Numbered from the stretch's first letter, positions 34,712-44,229 are shown. The stretch: DNA of 64,000 nucleotides from Streptomyces nymphaeiformis (GCF_014203895.1 NZ_JACHJY010000002.1:62001-126000); one strand, 5' to 3'. Notes: generated by a model not told the origin, from the letters alone. Numbers and translations: made by a program.

Positions 34712-35493
34712 ATGTACCAGCCCCAGCCCGATGACGGACGCGTCGGCGAGCCCTACCGCGGCGATTCCTTGTCCACGGGCTTCTCTGCCCCGAGGGGGCG
34801 GCTCCTGATCGTCGTCGCTGCTTCTATGGCGGCGTTGCTGACTGGTGGCGTCGCGGTGGACCGGATCGCGGCGGCTCGTGCGGAGAGCCATACGGCCGAG
34901 GCGTTCCAGCACGGCATGGGAACCGCGGATCAGCCGTCGGTACGCGTCAGCGGCTTCCCCGTGCTCACCCAGCTGGCGAAGGGCAGCCTCCGGCACATCG
35001 ACCTGGCCGCCCATGACATACCCGCGAACGGCTCGACTCGGCCCCTGCCGGTGACGAAGCTGACCGTACGCCTTGACGGGCTGAAGACCTCCGGGAGTGC
35101 TGAGGAGGCTCACGCCGACCATGTCGAGGCGACCGCGTTCCTCTCGTACGGTGACGTGTCGGGCGCGCTCGGTGTGCGGATGTCACCAGGTGGTGAAACG
35201 GACCGGATCAGTGCGACGGCCGTTCTGCCGGTCGTCGGCGACGTCACCGTGAGCGCGGCCGTCTCGGCGGCAACGGCAACCGCATCGCCTTCACGGATGT
35301 CCGCACCGTCCGGGGCGAGCTGCTTCCTCCGCTGAAAACGCTGCTGGACAGAGCCCTGGAAGATCCCATCCCGCTGGAGAGCGTCCCCGAGGGGCTGCAC
35401 CTGCGATCCGTCACCACCACGCGGGACGGAATCGACGCCGCCTTCACCGGCCGCTCGGTCGCCTTCCGGCAGGGTTCGTCCGCCGCCGGGTAG
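34712..35493 (+). pseudogene. DUF2993 (LmeA-like) lipid-binding protein, frameshifted
   Basis: From ATG 34712 the protein has a cytoplasmic lead, one membrane anchor (LLIVVAASMAALLTGGVAV) and a DUF2993 domain (VSGFPVLTQLAKGSLRHIDLAA). Near 35260 the frame shifts: the original frame stops at 35335. The domain continues in another frame as NRIAFTDVRTVRGELLPPL, then ESVPEGLHLRSVTTTRDGIDAAFTG, ending at TAG 35491-35493. A one-base indel would restore it, so it is a recent pseudogene or a sequencing error. Confidence 0.75.
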
Positions 35494-35504
35494 GAGCGGT
35501 CGTC

Positions 35505-36140
35505 TCAGACGGGGCCGGGGAGGGGGCGCCGGGCGACCTCGTGGGCGTCGTCCGGTGGTACGCCCAGCATGCGCAGGGCCATCTCGGCCAGGTTCACCGC
35601 GGCCTCGTCACCGTCCATGTCGGGGCGCGCGAACCTCAGCTCCACCAGGGACAGCAGGGTGCCGCCCAGTGCGGACAGGGCCACAGTCGGGTCGGCCACG
35701 GTGAAGCGGCCGGAGGCCGTGCCGACCTCGATGTCACGCAGCGCCCGCCGGGCCAGGCCGTTGTCCGAGTGGATGTGACCGAGGCCGCGACGGCGCAAGA
35801 CCTGCATCAGTTCAGGGTGGGAGTCGGCCATGCGTGCGCTGAGCCGGAAGCCCGCCGCGACGAGCTCCGCAGGGTCGTCGATCTCCGCCAGGCGCTGGTC
35901 GAAGTTCCGACCGTACTCCTCCAGGGCGTCCACCACCGCCGCCTCGAACAGCTCGGCCTTCGACTCGAAGTGGTTGTAGAAGGAGCCGAAGCCCACGTCG
36001 GCGCGCTCGGCGATCGCCTGGATGCTGATGCCGGTGTCCCCGCTGTCGGCGAGTATCTGCCGGGCGGCGCGAATGAGCGCGCTACGGGTCTCGGCGCGAC
36101 GTCGCTCGAATCGGTTGCTGGGCGGGGCTGACGTAGGCAT
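35505..36140 (-). CDS. TetR-family regulator of the aromatic operon (probable)
   Basis: 211 aa. The helix-turn-helix is at residues about 20-60 (ILADSGDTGISIQAIAERADVGFGSFYNHFESKAEL), and a C-terminal ligand domain follows. It is divergent from the ring-cleavage operon beginning at 36276. The 135-bp gap holds TGATG-AATC-CATCA (36181-36194) and TTGAC-N9-GTCAA (36213-36231), good candidates for its operator. Confidence 0.85.
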   Translation of the reverse strand: MPTSAPPSNRFERRRAETRSALIRAARQILADSGDTGISIQAIAERADVGFGSFYNHFESKAELFEAAVVDALEEYGRNFDQRLAEIDDPAELVAAGFRLSARMADSHPELMQVLRRRGLGHIHSDNGLARRALRDIEVGTASGRFTVADPTVALSALGGTLLSLVELRFARPDMDGDEAAVNLAEMALRMLGVPPDDAHEVARRPLPGPV

Positions 36141-36180
36141 GCGCCAAGTCTAACCGCGCAGGCGATGACGACTGCAGTTC

Positions 36181-36231
36181 TGATGAATCCATCATTTCCA
36201 GCCGGGAACATCTTGACGACGGAACTGTCAA
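36181..36231. promoter_or_regulatory. two candidate operator repeats in the TetR/ring-cleavage gap
   Basis: TGATG-AATC-CATCA (36181-36194) and TTGAC-N9-GTCAA (36213-36231) are inverted repeats in the AT-richer divergent promoter. The second overlaps a -35-like TTGACG. Confidence 0.4.
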
Positions 36232-36275
36232 AGTTGATGATTTCCTCATTACGGCAATGTTGCTCGGAGGACACC

Positions 36276-37421
36276 ATGTCTGAGACCCGCGTCCACGGGG
36301 CCGATGCCAAAACGGCCCACCAGGACCTGCATAGCGAACAGGGAGCCCTGAGGGGCGAGCATCCCGGCCGCTCCCGGAATCCCGTGATCAAGGTCGCGGA
36401 CCTGGCCTGGCTGGAGTTCGAGAAGCCTGACCTGGAGCGAGCCGAGGTCTTCGCCCGGGACTTCGGCTTCCAGATCGCCGCGCGCACCGACAGCGAGCTG
36501 TGGCTGCGCGGCACGTTCGCCGGCTCGCCGTGCATGGTGATCCGGCGCGGGCGTACGTCCCGCTTCATCGGCCCGGCGTTCCGTGCGGCGGAGCGTCCCG
36601 ATCTGGACCGGCTGGCGCGGGCCACCGGTTCCGACGTGCGTGACGCGGACGTACCCGGTGGCGGAAAGACGGTCGACCTGCTCGATCCGTCCGGCTTCCC
36701 GGTGCGGGTGGTGCACTGCGGCGAGCAGCTGCCGGCGCTGCCCGAGCAGCTGCCGCTGCTGCTCAACTTCGGTACGGATCATCGTCGTACGAACACCACG
36801 CAGCGCCCGCCGCGCGAGCCGTCCCGGATCCAGCGGCTGGGCCACGTCGTCCTGGAGACCCGCGTGTTCGGCCGGGCCCTGGACTGGTACCTGGACACGC
36901 TGGGGATGATCGTGTCCGACTTTCTCTTCCTGGACGGGCAGCGCGACCGCGGCCCGACCATGGCGTTCATCCGCTGCGACCTCGGCAGCGTGCCGGCCGA
37001 CCATCACACGCTGGCCATGCACCTGGGACCGGGGACCGGCTATGTCCACTCCGCCTACCAGGTCACCGACCTGGACTCGATCGCCGTAGGCGGCGAATAC
37101 CTCAAGGAACGCGGATACCAGCGCAGCTGGGGCGTCGGTCGGCACATCCAGGGCAGCCAGCTCTTCGACTACTGGCGCGACCCCGACCGCTTCATGCTGG
37201 AGCACTTCGCCGACGGCGACCTGTTCTCCAGCGACGTCGAGCCCGGGTGGGCACCCATGTCGACCAGCGGTCTTGCCCAGTGGGGTCCACCGGCCACGCG
37301 TGACTTCCTCGGCGCGAGTCCCTCCCCGCAGCGGGTCCGCGACGTCATCCAGGCCCTGCGCGGCGACAACGAGATGGACCCGGCGCGCCTGCTGGGCCTG
37401 CTCAAAGCCGCCAAGTCCTGA
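36276..37421 (+). CDS. VOC-family extradiol ring-cleavage dioxygenase-like protein
   Basis: 381 aa with two VOC modules. The first spans about residues 35-150; the second, catalytic one about 185-320 (LGHVVLETRVFGRALDWYLDTLGMIVSDF, then HHTLAMHLG, then GVGRHIQGSQLFDYWRDPDRFMLEHFADGD). The likely Fe(II) ligands are His in LGHVV, His in the central repeat and Glu in MLEHF. It opens an aromatic diol ring with O2. It is the first gene of a five-gene unit with an FAH hydrolase, flavin hydroxylase, acetoacetyl-CoA synthetase and DoxX protein. ATG 36276 follows GGAGG. Confidence 0.82.
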   Translation: MSETRVHGADAKTAHQDLHSEQGALRGEHPGRSRNPVIKVADLAWLEFEKPDLERAEVFARDFGFQIAARTDSELWLRGTFAGSPCMVIRRGRTSRFIGPAFRAAERPDLDRLARATGSDVRDADVPGGGKTVDLLDPSGFPVRVVHCGEQLPALPEQLPLLLNFGTDHRRTNTTQRPPREPSRIQRLGHVVLETRVFGRALDWYLDTLGMIVSDFLFLDGQRDRGPTMAFIRCDLGSVPADHHTLAMHLGPGTGYVHSAYQVTDLDSIAVGGEYLKERGYQRSWGVGRHIQGSQLFDYWRDPDRFMLEHFADGDLFSSDVEPGWAPMSTSGLAQWGPPATRDFLGASPSPQRVRDVIQALRGDNEMDPARLLGLLKAAKS

Positions 37422-37449
37422 ACACCGACCCCCTCACGAAGGTACTGAC

Positions 37450-38388
37450 ATGAGCACCAACGTCCTGCGCACCGCCGACGGATGGTGGGTCGTCCGCGGC
37501 CACCGGGCCATCCCTGTCGACACCAAGGCCACCACCACCGCCGAGCTGATCGCCGATCGTGACGCCGTACGAGAGGCGGCTCGCTCGACCGAGGCGGGCA
37601 CGCCCGTCGCCGACCTGGCCGTCCTCTCGCCGGTCACCACCCCCTGCCGGGTGGTCGCCCAGATGGTCAACTACCGGAGTCACGCCCGTGATTCGGGCTT
37701 CACGGGCGACATCCCGCCCGCCTTCTTCCGCAAGGCGTCCGGGTCGGTCAGCGGACCCGGCGACCCCGTCGTACGGCCCTCGCACGTGAAGTTCCTCGAC
37801 TACGAGGTCGAACTCGGGCTCGTCATGGGCGCCACCCTGCCCATCGGCACCACGGTCGACGAGCGGGACCTGCCGTCGTACGTCGCCGGGCTCGTCGTCA
37901 CCAACGACATCAGCGCGCGCGACGTCCAGCTGACCAAGACGCAGTTCTACGAGAGCAAGTCCTACCCGACCTTCACACCGACCGGTCCGTACCTCGCCCT
38001 GCTGGAGCCGGAGGACTTCGTCCATCTCCTCGACCTCAGGTTGAAGCTGTCCGTCAACGGCGAGCTGCGCCAGGACCGCACCCTCGCCGACATGATCGTC
38101 CGCCCGGCGCAGGCCCTCACCCTGCTGGCCCGTTTCCAGACCCTCGACCCCGGCGACCTGCTCCTGACCGGCACGCCCGGCGGCACGGCCCTCAAGGCCC
38201 CGCCGAAGCCGGTCGAGAAGGTCGGCGCACTGCTGCCGCCCGCCTTGAAGTGGAAGGCTTTCTTCAAGTCCCAGGCGAAGAACCCGCACTACCTGCACGC
38301 GGGAGACGTGATCACGGCGACGATCGCGACCCCGGACGGCCGGATCGACCTCGGCGAGCAGCGAACCTCCGTCACGGACGCGAAGTAG
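37450..38388 (+). CDS. fumarylacetoacetate hydrolase family protein
   Basis: 312 aa FAH-fold protein. The C-terminal domain has the metal-binding block FLDYEVELGLVMG (Glu ligands), then VVTNDISARDVQ and GDLLLTGTPGG. Family members hydrolyse C-C bonds of diketo acids formed after ring cleavage, or decarboxylate related acids. In this operon it most simply hydrolyses the ring-fission product. 28 bp after the dioxygenase gene. Confidence 0.88.
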   Translation: MSTNVLRTADGWWVVRGHRAIPVDTKATTTAELIADRDAVREAARSTEAGTPVADLAVLSPVTTPCRVVAQMVNYRSHARDSGFTGDIPPAFFRKASGSVSGPGDPVVRPSHVKFLDYEVELGLVMGATLPIGTTVDERDLPSYVAGLVVTNDISARDVQLTKTQFYESKSYPTFTPTGPYLALLEPEDFVHLLDLRLKLSVNGELRQDRTLADMIVRPAQALTLLARFQTLDPGDLLLTGTPGGTALKAPPKPVEKVGALLPPALKWKAFFKSQAKNPHYLHAGDVITATIATPDGRIDLGEQRTSVTDAK

Positions 38389-38397
38389 GGACCTGAG

Positions 38398-39975
38398 GTG
38401 AGCCGCACCGAACAGCAGGTACCCGTGGTGATCATCGGCGCGGGACCGGTGGGCGTGACTGCCGCCCTCCTCCTCGCCCGGCGCGGGGTGCGCACCGTCG
38501 TCCTGGAACGCCACCGGGACGTCTACCCGCTCCCGCGCGCCGTCGCCACCGACGACGAGGTCCGCAGGATCCTCCAGGCCGCGGGCGTGGGGGAGGAGTT
38601 CGCAGAGATAGCCCGCCCCGCGAACGGACTGCGGCTGCTGGACGCCCGGCACCGGGTCATGGCCGAGTTCCGGCGCTCCGAGCACGGTCATCACGGCTAC
38701 CCGCAGACCAGCATGTTCGACCAGCCCGAGCTGGAGCGACTGCTGCGCGAGGCCCTCGCCCGGAACCCGCAATGCGAACTGCGCAGCGGCGTGGAGGTTA
38801 CCGGCGTCGGCCCGGACACCGCCGGCCCCGTGCGCGTGACTTACCGCGACGACGACGGAGAGTACGAACTGTGGGCCGAGGCGGTCCTCGGCTGCGACGG
38901 GGCGAACAGCCTCACCCGCGACGCCATCGGCGCCACGTGGGAGGACCTGCGCTTCGAGGAACGATGGACCGTCGTCGACGTCCGCACGAACGCCGACGTC
39001 CGCTGCTGGGAAGGCGTCGACCAGGTCTGCGACCCACACCGCCCGGCGACCTTCATGCGCGTCGGCGAAGACCGCTACCGCTGGGAGTTCCGGCTGCAGG
39101 ACGAGCGGCAACCGGTGCGGGAGCTGATCGCCCCATGGATGCCACCCTCCCACGACGGTGACTTCGAGATCGTCCGCGAGACCCAGTACACCTTCCGGGC
39201 GCGCATCGCCGACCGGTGGCGCAGCGGACGAGTCTTCCTCCTCGGCGACGCCGCCCACCTCACCCCGCCGTTCATCGGGCAGGGGCTGTGCGCGGGCCTG
39301 CGTGATGCCTACAACCTCACCTGGAAGCTGGCCCGCGTCCTGGGCCAGGGCGGCGACGAGCGGCTGCTTGACACGTACGAGAGCGAGCGCAAGCCGCACA
39401 CACGGCATGTGATCCGGCTCGCGGTCGCCATGGGCTGGGCCATGACCGGCGGCCAGGACGGCGCCGCCGCACTACGCCGCAGGATCCTGGCCGCTGCCTG
39501 CCGCATACCCGGCCTCACCGCGGCGGCGGGCCGGGACCTCAGCCCGTCCCTGACCGCCGGGCCCCTCGTCCGGCGCCGTATGCGCAGGGGTCTCGCGGGC
39601 ACCCACTGCCCGCAACCATGGGTGGCACTCGACGGACGGCGCATCCGCCTCGACGAACTGCTCGGCGACTCCTTCACCGTCCTGACCGCCGCCGAACCCT
39701 GGCCCGCACTGAACGCCCTCGCCCACGCGCTCGGCGCCCGGACGATCCCTGTCACCGGCCTCGGTGACGACGGCACTCTCGCAGCCTGGCTGCGCGCCGG
39801 CAGGGTGGATGCCGTCCTGCTGCGCCCCGACCGCGTCGTCATGGACGTCGTTCCGGCCGGGAGGCACGACTTCACCGACACCGCCGCCTGGGCGGCCCTC
39901 CTGCACACCACGCGCAGCACCCTCCCCCTCCAACAGACCGCCGAGAAGAGCCTGCTGAGGAGCGCCACACGATGA
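38398..39975 (+). CDS. FAD-dependent aromatic monooxygenase (MhpA-like)
   Basis: 525 aa. It has the N-terminal FAD motif GAGPVGVTAALLLARRG and the GD motif RVFLLGDAAHLTPPFIGQGLCAGLRDAYNLTWKL; the C-terminal region is thioredoxin-like and degenerate. This is the class A flavin hydroxylase type that hydroxylates phenols, with 3-(3-hydroxyphenyl)propionate hydroxylase as the closest known style. GTG start 9 bp after the FAH gene. It probably makes the diol used by the dioxygenase. Confidence 0.87.
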   Translation: MSRTEQQVPVVIIGAGPVGVTAALLLARRGVRTVVLERHRDVYPLPRAVATDDEVRRILQAAGVGEEFAEIARPANGLRLLDARHRVMAEFRRSEHGHHGYPQTSMFDQPELERLLREALARNPQCELRSGVEVTGVGPDTAGPVRVTYRDDDGEYELWAEAVLGCDGANSLTRDAIGATWEDLRFEERWTVVDVRTNADVRCWEGVDQVCDPHRPATFMRVGEDRYRWEFRLQDERQPVRELIAPWMPPSHDGDFEIVRETQYTFRARIADRWRSGRVFLLGDAAHLTPPFIGQGLCAGLRDAYNLTWKLARVLGQGGDERLLDTYESERKPHTRHVIRLAVAMGWAMTGGQDGAAALRRRILAAACRIPGLTAAAGRDLSPSLTAGPLVRRRMRRGLAGTHCPQPWVALDGRRIRLDELLGDSFTVLTAAEPWPALNALAHALGARTIPVTGLGDDGTLAAWLRAGRVDAVLLRPDRVVMDVVPAGRHDFTDTAAWAALLHTTRSTLPLQQTAEKSLLRSATR

Positions 39976-41939
39976 CCAGGCCGGACCCCTTCACGACCCC
40001 TGACCCCAAGGCCGTCGTGAACAGCCGCATCATGGACTTCGCCCGCCACGCCGGGCTCGACGGCACCGACTACGCCACCCTGCACCACTGGTCGGTCACC
40101 GACCTGGAAGGCTTCTGGCGCGCGGTGTGGGAGTACTTCGACATCGAGTCCGACACCCCGTACGAGCAGGTGCTGGCCGAGGAGCGGATGCCGGGCGCCC
40201 GGTGGTTCCCCGGCGCCACCCTCAACTACACCCATCACGCCCTGCGCAACCTCACCGACGACGCCGTGGCGATCATCGCCCTCGACGAGACCGGCTCCAG
40301 TCACGAGGTGACCGGCGGCCGGCTGCGCGCCCAGGTCGCCTCCGTCGCCGCCACACTGCGCGATCTGGGCGTCGGCAAGGGGGACCGGGTCGTGGGCTAC
40401 CTGCCCAACACCCCGCACGCCATCGTCGCCTTCCTCGCCGCCGCGAGCCTGGGCGCGGTGTGGTCGGTCTGCGGGCAGGACTACGCCCCCAAGGCCGCCG
40501 CCGACCGCTTCGCCCAGCTCGAACCCACCGTCCTGATCGCCGCCGACGGCTACCTCTTCAACGGCACGACCCACGACCGCCGCGAGGCCGCCGGTGAACT
40601 GGCCGCGCATCTCCCGACGTTGAAGGCGACGCTGCTGGTGGACCACGTGGGCCTGCCGTGGCCTTCGCGAGCGTTCCCGTCGCTGGTGGTGCCGTGGGAG
40701 GACGCGTCCACCCGCGCCGAGGAACTCACGTGTACGCCGGTGCCGTTCGATAACCCGCTGTGGGTCGTGTTCTCCTCCGGCACCACCGGTCTGCCCAAGG
40801 GCATCGTCCACGGTCACGGCGGCGTCCTGCTGGAGCACCTGAAGACCCTCGGCCTGCACTCCGACCTCGGGCCCGGCGACCGTCTGCTCTGGTACACCAC
40901 GACCCACTGGATGATGTGGAACCTGGTCGCCTCCACCTTGCTGACCGGCGCCACGACCTGTACGTACGACGGCAGCCCCGCACCCTTCGCCCGGCTCGAC
41001 GTCCTGTGGGAGCTGGCCGCGCGCCACCGGGTGACCGTCTTCGGCACCAGCCCCCAGTACCTGCTGGGCATGGCCAAGTACGGCATCGACCCCTCGGCAC
41101 ACGACCTGTCGTCGATCCGCGTGGTCGGTTGCACCGGCTCCGCCCTGCCGGCCTCCGCCTACCCCTGGGTCCGCGACCACGTCGGCGACCACGTCCTGCT
41201 CGCGTCCACCAGCGGCGGCACGGACGTCGTCTCCGGCTTCGCGGGCAGCGCCCCCAACACACCGGTCTGGGCCGGGGAGCTGTCCGCACCTCATCTCGGG
41301 GTGGCCCTGGCCGCGTACGACGCCGAGGGCCTCCCGATCGTGGACCAGGTGGGCGAACTGGTCGTCACCCGCCCGATGCCGTCCATGCCGCTGTACTTCT
41401 GGAACGACCCCGACGGCACCCGCTACCGCGACGCCTACTTCTCCTCCCACCCCGGCGTCTGGCGGCACGGCGACTGGATCACCGTCACCGGACACGGCTC
41501 CGTGATCGTCCACGGCCGCTCCGACAGCACCCTGAACCGCAACGGCGTACGCCTGGGCAGCGCCGACATCCACGACGCCGTCGAACGCCTCCCCGAGATC
41601 ACCGAGGCCCTCGTCATCGGCGCGGAAGAACCCGACGGCGGCTACTGGATGCCCCTGTTCGTCGTCCTCGCAGACGACGCGACCCTGGACGACCCGCTCC
41701 GCGAGAAGATCAAGGAGGCGATCCGGACCGGCGCCTCACCCCGCCACGTCCCCGACGAGATCCTCGAAGTCCCCGGCATCCCGCACACCCGCACCGGCAA
41801 GAAACTCGAAGTCCCCGTCAAGCGCCTCCTCCAGGGCGCCCCGGTCGAGCAGGTCGTCAACCCGGCAGCCGTGGACGCCCCCGACCTCATCGACCACTTC
41901 GCCCGCCTGGGCGCCGAACGCCGGAGGCGGCCGGCGTGA
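39972..41939 (+). CDS. acetoacetate-CoA ligase
   Basis: 655 aa, the usual AACS length. It has the AMP-binding motif VVFSSGTTGLPKG, the AACS N-terminal signature (TPYEQVLAEERMPGARWFPGATLNY) and the C-terminal lysine region RTGKKLEVPVKRLL. It makes acetoacetyl-CoA from acetoacetate, ATP and CoA. ATGA overlap with the hydroxylase gene. Its presence next to an FAH-type hydrolase suggests that the pathway releases acetoacetate or a 3-keto acid. Confidence 0.9.
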   Translation: MTRPDPFTTPDPKAVVNSRIMDFARHAGLDGTDYATLHHWSVTDLEGFWRAVWEYFDIESDTPYEQVLAEERMPGARWFPGATLNYTHHALRNLTDDAVAIIALDETGSSHEVTGGRLRAQVASVAATLRDLGVGKGDRVVGYLPNTPHAIVAFLAAASLGAVWSVCGQDYAPKAAADRFAQLEPTVLIAADGYLFNGTTHDRREAAGELAAHLPTLKATLLVDHVGLPWPSRAFPSLVVPWEDASTRAEELTCTPVPFDNPLWVVFSSGTTGLPKGIVHGHGGVLLEHLKTLGLHSDLGPGDRLLWYTTTHWMMWNLVASTLLTGATTCTYDGSPAPFARLDVLWELAARHRVTVFGTSPQYLLGMAKYGIDPSAHDLSSIRVVGCTGSALPASAYPWVRDHVGDHVLLASTSGGTDVVSGFAGSAPNTPVWAGELSAPHLGVALAAYDAEGLPIVDQVGELVVTRPMPSMPLYFWNDPDGTRYRDAYFSSHPGVWRHGDWITVTGHGSVIVHGRSDSTLNRNGVRLGSADIHDAVERLPEITEALVIGAEEPDGGYWMPLFVVLADDATLDDPLREKIKEAIRTGASPRHVPDEILEVPGIPHTRTGKKLEVPVKRLLQGAPVEQVVNPAAVDAPDLIDHFARLGAERRRRPA

Positions 41940-42289
41940 CCACCGCACAGGTCACCCTCGCCGCCGTACTGTCCCTCGTCTTCCTCCCGCTGGGACTGGG
42001 GAAGATCGCCGCGGTGCCGTTCATGCGGCAGGCGGCAGCACACCTCGGCATGCCACCGGGCCTCTACCGCGTCGTCGGCACCCTGGAAGTGGCCGGAGCC
42101 GTCGGACTGGTACTCGGACTGGCTTCCGCCCTACTCGGGATGACCGCCGCGATCGGATTCGCGCTGCTCATGACCGCGGCCGCAGTGGTCCACCTGCGCC
42201 ACGGCGATCCGCCCATGCGGGCCCTACCGGCCGCCGTCCTGGCCCTGACGGCGGTGGCGTACGCCGGGGCGACGGTCGCAGCCGGCTGA
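41936..42289 (+). CDS. DoxX-family membrane protein
   Basis: 117 aa with four hydrophobic helices in the DoxX pattern (LSLVFLPLGLGKIAAVPFMRQAAAHLGMPPGLYRVVGTLEVAGAVGLVLGLA). Its GTG overlaps the AACS stop (GTGA), so it belongs to the aromatic operon. DoxX proteins have loosely defined roles in redox or membrane oxidase complexes. Confidence 0.82.
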   Translation: MTTAQVTLAAVLSLVFLPLGLGKIAAVPFMRQAAAHLGMPPGLYRVVGTLEVAGAVGLVLGLASALLGMTAAIGFALLMTAAAVVHLRHGDPPMRALPAAVLALTAVAYAGATVAAG

Positions 42290-42385
42290 TGTCCTAAATG
42301 TGCGCCGTCGCGACGCATGAGACCTTGTCGCCCCCGACGGATCACGGACCGTCCTCCGTCTGCTCGGCCGGCTTTGAGCTCGTAA

Positions 42386-43120
42386 CACGATCTTGCTGAA
42401 GAGTCCTGGTCAGCCCGGTACGTCGGCGGCAGCGAGGTCGAACTCGGTCCCGGCGACCTGCTGGTCTGGGACAGTGAACTGGCGCACGACTTCGAGGTCG
42501 TGGGGGACCACCGTGAGCTGTACCTGCTCCTGCCCCGCGAGCGGCTGCCCCAGGCGATTGCCGGAAGTGCCTCCCGCGCCGGCGGTCTCGTTTCCGTGCG
42601 GCCGGGGTCAGGGCTCGCCTCGATCGCTGCCGCTCAGCTGCAGGCCATCACGCGCGAGTTCGACCACCTGTCCGACGCGGATCTGGCCGTTGCCTCCCAG
42701 ACCTTCTTCGACACCCTCGAAACGGCCCTCGTCCCCGCTCCGGAGCAGCCTGTTTCCAGCAGCGCCCGCGAGGCGCTGGTCATACGGACCCGCCGGTACA
42801 TCGAGGATCACCTGGATGATCCGGACCTTTGCGCTTCCTCCATCGCCGAGGCGTTCGACATCTCCGTTCGCACGCTGCATCTCGTTCATGCCGGTACGGG
42901 CGCAACAGTGGGTCGCTGGATCCGGGAGCGTCGCCTGAAGGCCTGCTACCGGGACCTCTCACGTGCGCATGGCGGCACGACGGTCACCGACGTTGCCTTC
43001 CGCTGGGGCTTCAGCAACATGGGCCACTTCAGCACAGCCTTCAAGCAGGCGTTCGGCGTGACACCCAGCAGCGTCTTGCTCCAGGGCCAGCACAGCCGGA
43101 CCGGCACGGACAACGGCTGA
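42386..43120 (+). pseudogene. AraC-family regulator, N-terminally truncated
   Basis: The frame is gene-like from 42386 (RYVGGSEVELGPGDLLVWDSELAHDFEV, a cupin-type ligand domain) through two C-terminal helix-turn-helix units (IAEAFDISVRTLHLVHAGTGATVGRWIRERRL and VTDVAFRWGFSNMGHFSTAFKQAFGVTPS). A stop codon at 42383 and the lack of any start before GTG 42500 show that roughly the first 70-80 residues are missing. From GTG 42500 a 206-aa product with an intact DNA-binding domain could still be made. Confidence 0.65.
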
Positions 43121-43520
43121 TTCCGAGGCACACCGCCCTGCCGAGTCGAGCCCAGTGGGTAGCAGGATCGCGACAAAGCCCCTGAGGACGTCGTCCGTGG
43201 GCTGGCATGCAGCCCAGACGGAGCAGGATGTGCCTGCGTCTGAGCTCGCGACGAGTCCGGACAGCAGCGGTTCACCGACCGGTGTCTCCCGGTCGCCGGC
43301 GACCAGGCGTCCACCTTGGTCGTCCGGGTGCAGGTGCGGCAGCCCGCCCGCCATCCACAGCCGCAGGTCGCCCCATGTCAGAAGTGAGCCGCCGCTTCGC
43401 GCCGCGTCCTTGATGACGTCCCCGGGTGATGGCGGCCAGCTTGTGGATTGACTCGATCGGCAGACGGTCCGCTATGGCGCCGCACGACGCTTGTGGTGCC
43501 GTACGCCGTTGTGCGGCGGT
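43121..43520. other. 400-bp region without a supported gene
   Basis: Minus-strand frames here have no recognised similarity and no clear ribosome site. Probably decayed sequence between the AraC remnant and the TetR gene. Confidence 0.4.
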
Positions 43521-44153
43521 TCAGGTGCCGAGGGCGGGGAGGACAACGGCGTCGATGTAATGGCTCACGAAGGCTCGGTCGGGCGACCTGTCCTCGATCA
43601 ACTGACGGGCGATCAGGGCACCGAGCAGCATGTGCGGCACGTAGGTCAGGGTCGGCGAGGCCGCGCTGATCTCACCCCGCTCGACCGCCCGGGCGAGCAC
43701 CTTGTCCAGTCCCGTCAGCTCCGGGTGGACGAGCAGGTCGCGCAGCGCCTGGAACAGATCGGGATGGGTGTGCACGGCCTGGACGAGGCCGCGCATGAGC
43801 GAGGCGTTCCTCATCATCTGCCGGTCGTCCAGTTGCGCCACCATCGCCCGGAAGTCACCCCGCAGGGATCCGGTGTCGACACCGGCAAGGGTGGCGGGCT
43901 TTTGATGGCGCAGCGCCATGGCGACCAGCTCCGGCTTGCCCGTCCACTGGCGGTAAAGGGTGGCCTTGCTGCACTGGGCCCGGGCGGCCACGGCGTCCAT
44001 GGTCAGGGCCTCGTAAGCGGATTCCCGCAGCACATCGAGCACGGCCTCGTACATCTCTGCCTCGCGCTCGGGCGTTATCCGGCTACGCGGCGGCCTCGCG
44101 CGGTCCGGCCGCGCCGACGTTGCTGACGTCTTGCGCTCGGCCTCCGTCAACAT
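43521..44153 (-). CDS. TetR-family regulator
   Basis: 210 aa. The helix-turn-helix lies at about residues 30-75 (VLDVLRESAYEALTMDAVAARAQCSKATLYRQWTGKPEL), with a TetR_C ligand domain after it. The ATG at 44153 has AGGGAG upstream. It is divergent from another TetR gene at 44322. Two related palindromes lie between them, one only 16 bp from this start, indicating autorepression. Confidence 0.87.
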   Translation of the reverse strand: MLTEAERKTSATSARPDRARPPRSRITPEREAEMYEAVLDVLRESAYEALTMDAVAARAQCSKATLYRQWTGKPELVAMALRHQKPATLAGVDTGSLRGDFRAMVAQLDDRQMMRNASLMRGLVQAVHTHPDLFQALRDLLVHPELTGLDKVLARAVERGEISAASPTLTYVPHMLLGALIARQLIEDRSPDRAFVSHYIDAVVLPALGT

Positions 44154-44168
44154 CAGCGACTCCCTCGA

Positions 44169-44183
44169 ACGGAACCGTTCCGT
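44169..44183. promoter_or_regulatory. TetR operator palindrome 1
   Basis: ACGGAAC-C-GTTCCGT is a perfect 15-bp palindrome, 16 bp upstream of the leftward TetR gene. It shares the core CGRAACCGTTYCG with the site at 44217. Confidence 0.65.
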
Positions 44184-44216
44184 GCGAGGAGAATCTATCC
44201 CGAGGAAACATGAATA

Positions 44217-44229
44217 CGAAACCGTTTCG
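44217..44229. promoter_or_regulatory. TetR operator palindrome 2
   Basis: CGAAAC-C-GTTTCG is a perfect 13-bp palindrome, 34 bp from site 1 in the same divergent gap and nearer the rightward TetR gene. Confidence 0.6.

Noticed and set aside
34434..34713. Short plus-strand gene before the DUF2993 pseudogene
   Set aside because: No ribosome site and no recognised family. GC-rich frames of this size are common by chance.
39309..41573. 754-codon minus-strand frame
   Set aside because: Antisense shadow of the hydroxylase and acetoacetyl-CoA synthetase genes.
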